A stretch of 64,000 nucleotides of DNA from Bolinopsis microptera (lineage: Eukaryota; Ctenophora; Tentaculata; Lobata; Bolinopsidae). This document shows, piece by piece, positions 10,401-21,191 of this stretch; the first letter of the stretch is position 1; each line of letters starts with the position of its first letter. Where the stretch lies: positions 17,329,401 through 17,393,400 of the forward strand of contig NC_087082.1 in the NCBI RefSeq assembly GCF_026151205.1. The letters run 5' to 3'. The position numbers were made by a program, and so were the translations under genes. The notes below the pieces were generated by a model. It saw only the letters and a list, made by a program, of their open reading frames with translations. It was not told the DNA's origin and made no database searches.

Positions 10401-13400
10401 GGTTTTCTATTCTGCAAAAGTATTTCCTTGCGTTTGAATTGAAATAAAGACGATCCTGTGTTTAAAATAACTGGATCTTAACTCTAATGATACGTTCTTA
10501 TGCAACCGAAGCTTTCGCTTCTTCAAACTATTTCTGATAAAATCAATTCCTTACCGGTAAGGGGTAGGGAGATCATTGAAGTCGGAGAATACGACATGAT
10601 AAGAGCTCCGCTGCAACACCACAGTGCACTGGAGGAATATCTTCCTCCCTCCGGTCCCTCTCATAGATACAACACTGCTTTGTGGGTTGTTTATACAGAA
10701 TCCACCCGACCACTCACAGTCTACCACGTCAGGAATACATATTGATAGTAGCTGAGGGGGTGAGTGGTAACAAGTGGTAACTAGTGGTAACTAGTGGTAA
10801 CTAGTGGTAACTAGTGGTAACTAGTGGTAACTAGTGGTAACTAAGATTATACCACAAAACAGGAATAGTTAATTATTTTTAAAAGTTTAGGCAAAAATCT
10901 TAAATAATGACCGACCTGATCTAGATCGTTACGAGGCCAGGAGAAGGGCATGATAGAGTTTGGAGCAGCCTCAGTAACTGGCTCTTTGTCTGGAGTCCAG
11001 TCTGAGGATTCAGCCCTGGGGGATTGTGGACTAGATATTGGGGGCGACAAAAGTGATAAAGCACTTTAGAGGACCAATTGTAAAGAGTCAAATGTTCAAT
11101 TCTAAACAGGATATCATCTTGTGGTATATAAGGATTAAGGACTAACTCAGCACAAGAAAATAGTTCTTAAAGCGATGGTTGTCATTTGGGCACCCGAAAA
11201 AAAATTGCAAATTTTTAGAGTTAGCTTGTAGCCGATACAACATCCTACAAGTAGGTTAAATTTAGAATTCCGCCACCCCTCCCTGTAGCACGTAAATAGA
11301 CCCGGAGTAACACGCACGCGAGAGCGGTATTACGAAATGAGGAGGCATCGATTTCACTGGAGTCGGGCCAACACATACTTCACAACACAATACTACGGCT
11401 GGAAGCGGTGAATAATAATTGCATTTCATTACTGTAAACAAGCATGCCAATACGGAACATTATATCAGAAATTTAAGAAAAAGAAATGTCAATACTTTTT
11501 TTCAGGAAAAGTACATTTTCCTATTGTTCTGGTACTGTTATTGACAACGTAATTACTAATTTGATAATACAATGTAATATTACAATGTCTAGGGCAACGA
11601 TTGCCCATCTTTCGACTTGAGCGAAACGTAGCCTGTGTAGGGTTCTCCATTTTCATTCGGAAACTTTGCCCTGATTTGGCTGACAACACATGCAGGCAAA
11701 ATATACCTCACATTCCTATCGAAATCTCGACATGATAGCATATTGATAAAGGTTCTATATGCCATGAAGCGTAGTTCCTTTTGGTTCAACTTCTTCTTGA
11801 GAAACCTATCTCTTTTATCAGGGTCTGTAATGTTCATAGAATACATGTATCTACTGTAAACTAGTCCATCCTCACTGACGACAAGTTCTTTAAACATCCC
11901 AACCTGGCTGATGCACCGATGCTCTCCTCGATGCGCAGTAATGAAATGCGATTCGTTGCAGCAAACGTGCTCCTTCTCTGTGTCCATCAGCTTGCATTCC
12001 CCGCATGAACACCACTCTTCAACGGGACGATGAAGCCTGTCTTGATTTATGTTAGCGTACAGAGAGTTGTCAGACTCGGGTAGCTCCAGGTCCTCGTCAC
12101 TTTCATATGCTGGAGGGTCGACCCATTCGTTATCACTTGGGTGATCTGAACCCGGCTGTAATTCTGGATAAAAATGTCGATAATCCTCTTTTGTGGTCTT
12201 TTGAAGACGACATCCACGTTCCCTCGTGTACGAGTTTGCCTGAGCATACGTATTTTATCGTCACCGAAAGGCACACGGTATAGCTGTCCAAGACCTTAGC
12301 ACTACTCCCACATTCTGGACACCATTTGAACAATTGAAGTAGTTGGTTCACGGAGACGATCGCCCACCAAAAATCAGTTAAGATTTTCCTCTTATCTTTT
12401 TTCTTCCGGGGTCCAGATGGCTTGATTCGTGGACGGTGGGAGGAAGGGGGGCAGTAGTCAGAGTCAGAGTCAGATTCAGAAGTTTCAAAGTCAGAATCGG
12501 AGTCTGATAGTGATGAGCTATTTCCATCATCAGGAAGCCAATGCATATCATCTTCACTATCAATATTATCATGTTCAGTTGGAGCATCGTTCAAATTAGG
12601 ATCCTGATCCACCGTGAGGATTTCCGAAGTATCCTGGCTGGGAGCTTCGTTTTCATTTTCCGCAAAATCTTCACTACTGTTTGCCGCAGGCACTGTGTAG
12701 GGATACGCACTGGTGTCTATAGACGATCTAAACTCGTGCATTTCCTTCAGCACCCGCCGATTTATTCGTGCTCTCTTGCTCGGAATATCGTCTTGCTCCG
12801 AAAGGACTGCACCCCCAATGCGTCCCTTTCTGGGTGGGTATTGGGAACAGCGTCTTCCCGAAGTCTTAGCTTCATACGTTTTCTGTAGCCAGTTGTCTTC
12901 ATGAAGTTAAAATCACCAAAATTATAATCTGAATCACTGAAGTGGTCCGAACACACCTTGTAAGTTTTCATTTTGGTCTTCGAAACATGTTCAGGTTGTC
13001 GATTTATCCTCAGGTCCCATCTCTTTCTCATTTTGTCGTCTGTGGGAACGCAGTGAAATATCAAAAACTGTCGTCCAGGCCGCTTACTGTTCTGACCACT
13101 TCTGTGTGTACAACCCCCTACCACACATGAAGAAGGCATCTTGGAGTCCGGATTCGTGTAGAAGTTATACTTGTAGCTGCTAACAACCTTATATTTCCAT
13201 AGGAACCACTGTACTGCAAGAATATTTTTTGGATGACAGGTTATCGAATAATAATGCGTATTCTGATACGATATTATTTATAGAAGGTACACCGCGTTCA
13301 AAAGACTGTCGATCTCACGAATTTTACCACCCGGTATATTCAAACTTCGATGCTCGGGCATGGCACAGTAGCTCGGTTGAACGATGGATGTTTTGCCATG

Positions 13401-16400
13401 CTGTAGGTACTTTTTACACGGTACCACATCAAAAGTACGGTAGATATTGTTAATGTTAACACGGCAAGTTGTATGTACAAAGAAAATACGGTAGATACTG
13501 TTAACCTTGAAGTTGACCCGATATTACATTGAAAAAGCACGAAAGAAAACAGTCCTGCTGTGAGAAAACTCGTAAACTAATACAGTAGTCACTACAATTG
13601 AAAAGCAAATGCCTAGTTTCTGATTTATCCGCCAAAAAATAGAAAGAAAACATAACGATGGTTTATGCCAATTATTACCGTTTACCGCTTATTGGTTACT
13701 GGAGAAATGAACAGAAAATCGTCTCTACAGTACACTCAGGTCAAAACCCGGAACAAAACAAACAACCACAACTGGAGATATGCGATGATTTAGTAATCTG
13801 TTTACACTGTTTATACACGTTAAGTGATTGCCCCCGGCCAGACATAACCTCTCCATGCCTCCTCATTGCGTGGCTTTGAAATCGATACGGAGCGCTCTAA
13901 CTCGGTGTGTGAACTATTTTGGGACCTCTGTGCTGGTGGGAATTGAGAAGCATGTTGTAACAGGGCGTATAAGCGGTCATGAACGTAAATTAAAATAAAT
14001 CGATTTTAAATGATGACGATCGCTGGCTATAAGAGGCTTGGTGACTTTTCTACTATTTCGAGGTGTTTGTTCGTGGGAAATGGGAATATATTATTAAGAT
14101 GTGTAACCCCCCCGGCCTAATTTAGTATTGATATCATTACTTATAAGGAAAATCATAATAATTTCGATCTAAGTAAACAATTATTCAGTAAAGAAGTGAG
14201 ACCTGAACATTAAAAAGGGGGAATGGGGATTATTTCTTGAGGATTTTAATGAGGAAATTGTATGCAGGGCTAAAAGCGTGGTCACACACATTGATGTTAT
14301 TATCGTTATAGTTTAACGTTGATAGTAGAGGCTGTGTTTCCTGGTGCGCTCACTACTCTTTACACCATCTTGGTCCATAGCTCATGTTTAGAAACTTGTG
14401 TGAGTATCATTAGGCCTGACATCACAGCTCAACGGTACTCACAGAGGACGCAGTACGGGGTGGTGGTTTTCCGGAGCAATAGCTCACAGCTCATTGCCGC
14501 GATCTGAGAGCCAACCAGATCCTCGTATGAGGTAGGTTACCTAATATGAGGATTCTGGTTGGCTCTCAGATAAAGATAACTCGGGTAACGATCTGGGAAA
14601 GTTCACGATTGGCGGCCACTCTAAACTAATGGTGTGGAAAATGTGGCCCTTATATTATGTACTTGAAGATCTCTGTTGCAACTCCTTGTGGCCCTGGGCT
14701 TAAAGTATTTTAAACCTATCATTGTTATAGATGTGTAACCCCCTAATTTAGTATTGATACCATTACTTATTATAAGAAAAATCATAATAATTTCGATCTA
14801 AGTAAACAATTATTCAGTAAAGAAGTGAGACCTGAACAATGAACATTAAAAAGGGGGAATGGGGATTATTTATTGGGGATTTTAATGATGAAAATTGTAT
14901 GCAGGGCTAAAAGCGTGGTCACACACATTTATTTTATTATCGTTATAGTTTAAAATTGATAGTACAGGCTGTGTTTCCTGGTGCGCTCACTACTCTTTAC
15001 ACCATCTTGGTCCATAGCTCATGTTAAGAAACTTCAGTGAGTATCATTAGGCCTGACATCACAGCTCAACGGTACTCACAGAGGACGCAGTACGGGGTGG
15101 TGGTTTTCCGGAGCAATAGCTCACAGCTCATTGCCACGATCTGAGAGCCAACCAGATCCTCGTACGAGGTAGGTTACCTAATATGAGGATTCTGGTTGGC
15201 TCTCAGATAAAGATAACTCGGGTAATGATCTGGGAAAGTTCACGATTGGCGGCCACTCTAAACTAATGGTGTGCCACATGTGGCCCTTATATTATGTACT
15301 TGAAGATCTCTGTTGCAACTCCTTGTGGCCCTGGGCTTAAAGTATTTTAAACATATCATTGTTGTTGAGAGATGACGTGGTCACTGGTCATATGTAATAT
15401 GTCATTTGTCACCGGTCATATGATTCACATACTATAGTTCGACACGTACTCTCCTTCGACAACTAAAGTTCGATAGAAATCACCCCTGTCGAACTAAAGT
15501 CCAGGTACCGTACTCTAGTTCGACATAGTCGAAGTTTAGGACTTGTTGAACTATCCGTCTTACCAATCCTTATTCCTTGCTTTTACAGAACTATAATCTT
15601 AGCCAACGATCTACTGCAAATCTTATGTTTTCTCTCAGTATCTATACCAGCATCCTGTATATTATGTGATTTAGTCCCCCTGTCTTATGCCAGAGGGAGC
15701 TGTAACAATTTAGTTCAGTGTAAGCACGAAACGGCTTTAATGTCTACATAGCTGGTACTTGTTATTCTGACTTGCCATCCATTCTTTGGGAAAGGTCCGC
15801 CCTAATGTCATAGGATGGGTATACGACAGTACGGGGTGGTGCTAAAGGCCAATTCAGCGCAGCTTTCAGCGCAATCACATGACACTCATATCACTAGTCA
15901 TCATTTTACGGGGCCATAGCTCACGATCTGAGAGCCGACCAGGATCTTCATAGACAAGAATCGGGGAAAGCTCACGATTTGCAGCTACTCTATGCTACGT
16001 TTTCATAGACTTCTCCGCCATCCTAGACCTCTTTTAAACCTATCATTGTTGTTGTCGAAGAGACAGATGGTCATTGGTAATGGCTAATGTCACTGGCCTT
16101 GTCAGTTGTCACTGGTCACTGGCCAAATAACTCTTTAACGAACAGACTTGACAATAACGCGAAGCAAGTGGTGAGTATCAGCTGCTCTAAGTTATCTGTC
16201 AGTATCCATACCGCGACCGGTATCTTGTTTATCCTGTGACTTATTCCTCCTGTCTGATTCCAGAAGGAGCTGTCTGTAGTTAACCTTAAGGTAGAACGAC
16301 CATCTTGCGATCTTTGATTCATAATTGTCGTCGGTCATTTTGGTATTCGTGCCATCTTTCAACTTAACCAATGAAGATATAATTCTCCCCATATCGTTTC

Positions 16401-17797
16401 AATCAATGAAACATTGTTATCATTAAAAAAAGAAGTTTCAAAATTGTTTAATTTAACCGTCTATGGCCATTCATTTCTTAACTTCCTACCCAGTAAAACC
16501 AAACATCACTAATGATATGAAAGGGAGGGGGGCCGGGGGGCGGGGGGGCCAAGGGGAGGGGCCGGGGGACCGCGGGGGGAGGGGTCGAGGGGCCGATGGG
16601 GAGGGGCCGAGGGGGAGGGGGCAAGAACGGAAAAATAAACCCTCCCAAAAGTCAGTACTCACATGAGAGTGTGGTTGTTGACTTGGTACCACTGAGCGTA
16701 AAGGAGCCGTTGTGAAGAGTGGTTCTCTAGATGGTATCTAGATACTATCCTCACTGTTGTGGTGTTAGAGAACAGACCCGCTCCCACTGAACACATTAGG
16801 TGTAAATAATCCCAACGAAGTAAAGGGATTATTTTGCAAATTTATACTATCAGGAACAACAGATTTGTTCATTAGATTAAGTTTTAAGGGCTAGCAAAAT
16901 CGAAGCAGCGAAGTTAATGGTGCGAAATCTTCAAGACCAAAATGGCATGAATATAAGTAGATGACTTACTTTGTCAGGCCGCATTTGCCCCTGGGCACAC
17001 TTGAGAGAGACCAGCCCCAGAGGCTTAGCAAGGTCGATACCAGCACTCCAGTGAGGTCTTACCTGGATAGAGTGAGTATTTGAATGATAAAAAACAAAAT
17101 TAATAGTTAAAAAACTAAACTAAAAAAACTAAATTAATAGTTATCACATACAGATTGGTATAAAAATTCGGCAATTTAGTCTTCCAATTAGTTCAATACA
17201 GGCCAAGGCGAATAAATAAAAGATATAGTGTTCAAATGAGATATAGACTGAAAAACAGGTCGTGATACCTTGCGATACTGCTTGCCAATGCGTATGCTCA
17301 TTGCTCAAGCGTTGAGGATGTGTCTCATTGCTGTAATCAAACATAAGGGGATGAAGACTTCTCGCAGCCTCGTGAGCTTCATACTGACATGCTGCGGGAG
17401 ATTGGGTTATGGTACCCAATATTATGGTAAAAGAGCATCTTTTATCATCCTTTAAATGATATAAACCGAATAACCAAAAGGCATGGTAAAACATGAATGG
17501 CTTACTTCTGTTGAGAGAATACGAGAGGGTAGACAGTAAGGTTGACCACCACAAACTTCACATACAGCACAATCTTCCAGCAGAACTTGCTGACTATCTC
17601 ACATCTCACGTGTATGGGTAGTTTCCTATCCTTCTCATCGCTTGTCATGAAGGTTTTACGGGAAGTTGAAGTGCCGAGATAAGGGAACTGGAGCTTGTAG
17701 AACTGGGGGAAACCGTCTAGTTGGAATGCACAGAAGATGTCTGTAGAGGGGTTTATGTCGTAGAATGAGAGGGATTGGGAGTGCTGGATCACACCAC
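7476..17797 (-). CDS. VPS13D: VPS13D-like intermembrane lipid-transfer protein, C-terminal part (copy 1)
   Basis: Exons, 5' to 3': 17506-17797, 16970-17057, 16663-16786, 10916-11063, 10555-10751, 8844-10411, 8557-8725, 8095-8342, 7476-7978. Together they encode about 1.1 kb of codons. The first five exons carry the VAB/SHR-BD region (for example FSNTTTVRIVSRYHLENHS). The large exon completes it, then has a ricin-type beta-trefoil with two QxW motifs (QLWQV, QCWRF), which among VPS13 proteins points to VPS13D, then the VPS13 C region. The next two exons hold the Gly-rich amphipathic ATG2_C-like stretch, and the last exon the C-terminal PH-like domain and stop. VPS13 proteins bridge membranes and move bulk lipid; VPS13D acts at mitochondria, peroxisomes and lipid droplets. 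Phases join except between 16970-17057 and 16663-16786, where a small exon or another border may be missed. The N-terminal two-thirds of the family is not found upstream. Confidence 0.88.
10763..10842. repeat. 10-bp tandem repeat (CTAGTGGTAA) in a short VPS13D intron
   Basis: About eight units of the decamer fill most of the intron between exons 10555-10751 and 10916-11063. Copy 2 has about one more and starts without the variant CAAGTGGTAA unit (57940-58029). Confidence 0.9.
11589..13139 (-). CDS. THAP-domain and P2X7-ballast-domain gene nested in a VPS13D intron (copy 1)
   Basis: From 13139 a THAP C2CH zinc finger begins with MPSSCVVGGCTHRS. It has the later FLIFHCVP, W and KVCSDHF positions of the family and binds DNA in known members. 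The reading continues, in another frame after about 12870, through a basic stretch (PSKRARINRRVL), an acidic Ser/Asp region, a Lys-rich segment and a two-Cys-pair zinc ribbon (LFKWCPECG). A third frame, about 12250 to 11589, encodes a P2X7 C-terminal 'ballast' type domain: WCSCGECKLM, VCCNE, RFMAYRTFIN, ILPACVVSQIRAKFP. In P2X7 that domain binds zinc and guanine nucleotide. No intron is evident. One frame change near 12870 (copy 2 has an extra base there) and another near 12140-12250 shared by both copies separate the pieces, so it may be a decayed gene, a spliced gene, or two adjacent genes. Confidence 0.72.
14098..15363. repeat. Two tandem 0.63-kb units, each with a ~70-bp palindrome
   Basis: Unit 1 (14098-14727) and unit 2 (14730-15363) are nearly identical over their length, starting at GATGTGTAACCCCC. 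Each contains an inverted repeat in which CTGAGAGCCAACCAGATCCT pairs with AGGATTCTGGTTGGCTCTCAG around a TAGGTTACCTA core (about 14503-14571 and 15140-15207). No coding capacity is seen. They are probably non-autonomous elements or a satellite seed. Confidence 0.85.
15364..16130. repeat. Divergent relative of the 0.63-kb unit
   Basis: Shares short blocks with the units at 14098-15363 (GTACGGGGTGGT, CATAGCTCACGATCTGAGAGCC, TAAACCTATCATTGTTGTTG) and repeated TCACTGGTCA-type words at both ends. It also has several inverted GTTCGAC / GTCGAAC words at 15430-15530. I see no gene here. Confidence 0.55.
16526..16621. repeat. G-rich low-complexity tract
   Basis: About 95 bp of irregular GGGGAGGGGCC-type repeats on the plus strand, near the 5' end of the big VPS13D intron as read on the minus strand. 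The run of G tracts could form G-quadruplexes. Confidence 0.85.
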
Positions 17798-18021
17798 CTG
17801 CAAGGCAGTGTGTTAAGTTTTTTGGTTTTTGAGGGGGTGCAATGAATTTCAGTTTTAATCTTTCGTTGGAAATATCTAACGGTCTAGATAATCGGCTGGG
17901 AAGTAAAATGGTCAAAAAATATCGAGTTTGGAAAAAGTTTTTGTGTTTTGATCCAATCAGTTGTTTGAATTTCAATTCTTATCTGCTGTAGATAAGCGAT
18001 GTAAACAAGTTCGACTATGTG

Positions 18022-20176
18022 ATGTTATCTATACTTCTACTGGTACTGACTCTCTGCTTACTGACTACCAATGCCAATAAAGGTTAGTACCCATTATTAT
18101 TATAGTTGTTAACAGTTCTTACTTTACAACAGTGATATCCAATACAAGGAGGTGTCACAACAAAAACATTTACTCTCAAATTAGCTGCACGCTTAGATTA
18201 GTTACTTGATTACAACTAATATTATTAGTTATTAATTATCATAACACTTAATAGGGAAAGTGACTCTGATAGCTACTTGTGACGATGTCCTGGAAGTGTA
18301 TCTTGATGGAGTTCAACATGAACAACAAGACGGTACCCTTAGAATTTGGTATCGATCGACAGCGTTCCAGACATCAGAAGCATTGAGGGTGATAGCATTG
18401 AAAGGTAGTGACAAAAGTATTAATTATCATTGGGGTATGATAGCATCACTACAGAACGAGGAAGGAGAGACAATCTTCGTGACAGACACTAACTGGAAAT
18501 GCTCATCGGTCGAGGAAGAAGGATGGGAGCTGTCAGGATTTCAAGATAGTTCAGATAACTGGCAGAGTGCTTCTAAGATAGCTGACCACGGTGACGCTCC
18601 CTGGTATAATATAGCTGCAATATCACGTGATGCAGACTGGATCTGGGCAGTCGGAGGTACAGCAGGTTCCACAGTTTACTGTCGCGGAGTAGTAAGACCA
18701 GGTGAGAAAATACATTTTAGTGGGAGCTGGGATCGTTCTGTTGACTTTTGTTCTGTTGACTGTAGTGAAATTTATCAAGTTGTACACATTGACAATCGGT
18801 GGCCGGTGCGGTGGGAAATATTGTTTAAATGTACTTTATTTATTGGCAAAATTCATGAAAAACTTCAGTCTAGTACAGAATTATATTGACATAAACTAGC
18901 GTATAAACTATAATGTAAGAATGTAGATAATTTATGTATCATAATTTCAGAATGCACCACTCTCGACTCAACATGGGGAAACGTTCAGACTGAGCCAGTA
19001 CTGCCAGTTGACCTCGATATAGAGATAAAGTTCACTTGTCTAGCAGACCATATCCACAAGGGTGCCAGCAAGGGAACTTGTCAGAGCGGTGCTGTAGTCC
19101 CGACTAACGGACCTCCACCTCAGTGCTCTTCAATAGGTAAGTAACACAACTTTACAAACTTATGGCGTTAGTGCTGAGTTTAATATTGGGGAACTCCCCA
19201 ATCAATCAATTCGATCATAAATCTATTCAATACAACAAACTGAAAACTGTCCAAGTAAACGGCTAGAAATTCTAGTTTATAAGCGGTAAACTAAAAGTTT
19301 GGACAATTTAAAACAATTTTGGGGGAAGAGGTACGGTAAATTGGAGTACGGTAAATTGGGGTCCGTTAAATTGGAGTACGGTAAATTGGGGAATGGTAAA
19401 TTGGAGCTTTTCGGTAAATTGGGATACAGTAAATTGGGGTACGGTAAATTGGAGTACAGTAACTCAGGGTACGGTAAATCTTTTACTGTATTACTACCTT
19501 ACCTAGATATTACATATTTCCCCTGTATGAACTTGAAAAAGGTGTAAAATACAGCGAACTGTGCACGATATAAAGAAATCTCTTCTTTCTCACAGTACGA
19601 TAATATAGAAGTAAGTAGCTGTAATATATTCCGCTTCATTATGTTATGATAGTCATTACTATTACGAATAATTAATAATCTGAAAATTAAATATTTTTTA
19701 GATTACTGGGTAAGTTATATTAAAATATTAACACCAGATATAATATTTAATGTCAATAAATGAAGTTAAAAAGTGACAGGGTTTAGAATTACCACGTGAC
19801 CAAGTTTAATCTAAATCTGGGTTTCAGGTGTGAAACAACTGTAAAGCTGTAAGCTGGTCCGTAAAGAACCACGTAGATTTTAGAGGCACAGCAAGGTCGC
19901 AAGGAATAATAATATCCACTGAGTTTGTCGGGTAAGGCACATAACCAACAGCAAAATACACAAGTTGTTTTATAATAATACTACTTTGCTATTACAGTTA
20001 TCACGATTGCCTATAATATCGAATGATTGAATTGCCCGACCAATCCATTTCTAACAGGACTACTTTTTTCAGAAGATCTAAGAATGGTTCAGTTTAAAGG
20101 CCTACACATGACCCTGGTGGTGGAGATAGCCGCTGTAGCTGTTCTCATCAGTGGACAGTCCTCAGCTTTCACCTAA
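18022..20176 (+). CDS. Secreted or membrane-anchored sushi-domain protein, 265 aa
   Basis: Four exons: 18022-18082, 18255-18701, 18951-19136, 20073-20176. GT/AG borders all have phase 1, and the total is 798 bases. Exon 1 is a signal peptide (MLSILLLVLTLCLLTTNA). Exon 2 is a ~149-aa beta-rich module starting IATCDDVLEVYLDG and ending in a WIWAVGG-type strand; it looks like the galactose-binding-like modules of invertebrate extracellular proteins, but I cannot place it in a named family with certainty. Exon 3 is a sushi/CCP domain with four cysteines (ECTTLDSTWG ... CSSI). Exon 4 ends in a short hydrophobic stretch (MTLVVEIAAVAVLISG), which could be a GPI signal or a membrane anchor. It starts about 220 bp from the first VPS13D exon on the opposite strand, so the two face away from each other. 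The 3' UTR carries a C-rich minisatellite. Confidence 0.85.
19316..19490. repeat. 12-15-bp minisatellite (ACGGTAAATTGG) in an intron
   Basis: About a dozen imperfect units, (T)ACGGTAAATTGGAG / GGGG, in the last intron of the sushi gene. It opens an 82-aa reading frame of Lys/Leu/Gly repeats, which I regard as incidental. Confidence 0.85.
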
Positions 20177-20192
20177 CATCGCTAAAAGTAGC

Positions 20193-20513
20193 CCACAGAG
20201 CCCCCCCACCCCCCACAGAGCCCCCCCCCCCCCACAGAGCTCCCCTCCCCCCACAGAGCTCCCCCCCCCCACAGAGCCCCCCCTCCCCCCACAGAGCCCC
20301 CCCCCCACAGAGCTCCCCTCCCCCCACAGAGCTCCCCTCCCCCCACAGAGCCCCCCCCACAGAGCCCCCCCCCCCACAGAGCCCCCCCCCACAGAGACCC
20401 CCCCTCCCCACAGAGCTCCCCCCCACAGAGCCCCCCCCCCCCCCCCCCACAGAGCTCCCCCCCCCCCCATAGAGCCCCCCTCCCCCACAGAGCCCCCCCC
20501 CCCCCCACAGAGT
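20193..20513. repeat. C-rich minisatellite (poly-C plus ACAGAGC) in the 3' UTR
   Basis: About 20 units made of a C run of variable length followed by ACAGAG, starting 17 bp after the stop codon of the sushi gene. The opposite strand is a dense series of G runs. All long Pro- or Gly-rich reading frames here are by-products of the repeat. Confidence 0.92.
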
Positions 20514-20852
20514 CCTACCTGGACCACACATCTGATACTTACTCAGTCAGCAGCTGACTAAGATAGACTCTAAGAAAAGAACTTTAAACTTGAAGTATGG
20601 TCCTGAGCACAGCATTATTTTGTATATCCTGGATTGTGGACAGTACGTCATAAGATTTAACAAAGTATTCTGAATTGTTGGTTGTTTGATTTCGATTTCA
20701 CAGAATTTGTTGCAAATGATATATACAAAATTGATCGACTTTTGATTTTATTTTGCTCATAAAATATGGTACCTTGGAGGTTCTTCATGGACGGTCGACG
20801 GACATTATTAGAGTACTGACAAATAGAGTCGTGCATAACTGTTCCTACTTGC

Positions 20853-20858
20853 AATAAA
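20853..20858 (+). promoter_or_regulatory. Polyadenylation signal AATAAA for the sushi gene
   Basis: First AATAAA after the stop, about 0.68 kb downstream. Assignment rests on position only. Confidence 0.5.
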
Positions 20859-21191
20859 GTCCGTCCTAGTAGGGCCTTGAAAGTATTAGGGCTTAATTTG
20901 TTTTACTACTTACGTCCCTGAGTTATTATTTTTAAGGTATATTGTGTTGTATTTGATATTTAAATTGTTCGATTTATTCAGTATTTTATGAGAACTGATA
21001 TTACGTGTCTCATTTCAACCAAGAATGAAATAAATTTCAAGGTATGTTCTTATCTCAGATTAATAAAAAAACAAAAAGCGCACAGAGACTCAAACGTTAA
21101 AGACGGATCTGTTTCATCTAATCCTGGACCAGGCAAAAGTCCTGCTCACATTGGGACGTCCGCTCGGTTTCTCGATGTAATCCGACTTATA

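Larger units (their letters stand above)
1..13936. repeat. Large duplicated block, copy 1
   Basis: This stretch aligns base for base with 48003-64000, same orientation, starting at the first base of the window and still matching when the window ends. It holds the 5' part of an adhesion GPCR gene, the 3' part of a VPS13D-like gene and a nested THAP gene, all on the minus strand. Coding exons are nearly identical between copies. Differences are mainly tandem-repeat copy number, element insertions and small indels. Neither outer breakpoint is visible. It may be a second haplotype retained in the assembly or a recent segmental duplication; the sequence alone does not decide. Confidence 0.97.
11064..16662. 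other. 5.6-kb VPS13D intron filled with a nested gene and repeats
   Basis: The splice phases of 16663-16786 (ends phase 2) and 10916-11063 (starts phase 2) agree, so this is one intron. Most other introns of the gene are roughly 0.1-0.5 kb. It contains the THAP gene (11589-13139), unassigned sequence at 13140-14097, a tandem 0.63-kb repeat (14098-15363), divergent related sequence to about 16130, and a G-rich tract (16526-16621). Confidence 0.75.

Noticed and set aside
12541-12904. Plus-strand frames opposite the THAP gene
   Set aside because: No domain or splice logic; the minus strand encodes the recognisable THAP and acidic segments.
19299-19547. 82-aa Lys/Leu/Gly repeat protein
   Set aside because: It is an intronic minisatellite between two phase-consistent exons.
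20151-20561. Proline-rich and glycine-rich frames in the C-rich repeat
   Set aside because: All are low-complexity by-products of poly-C/ACAGAG units after a clear stop codon.
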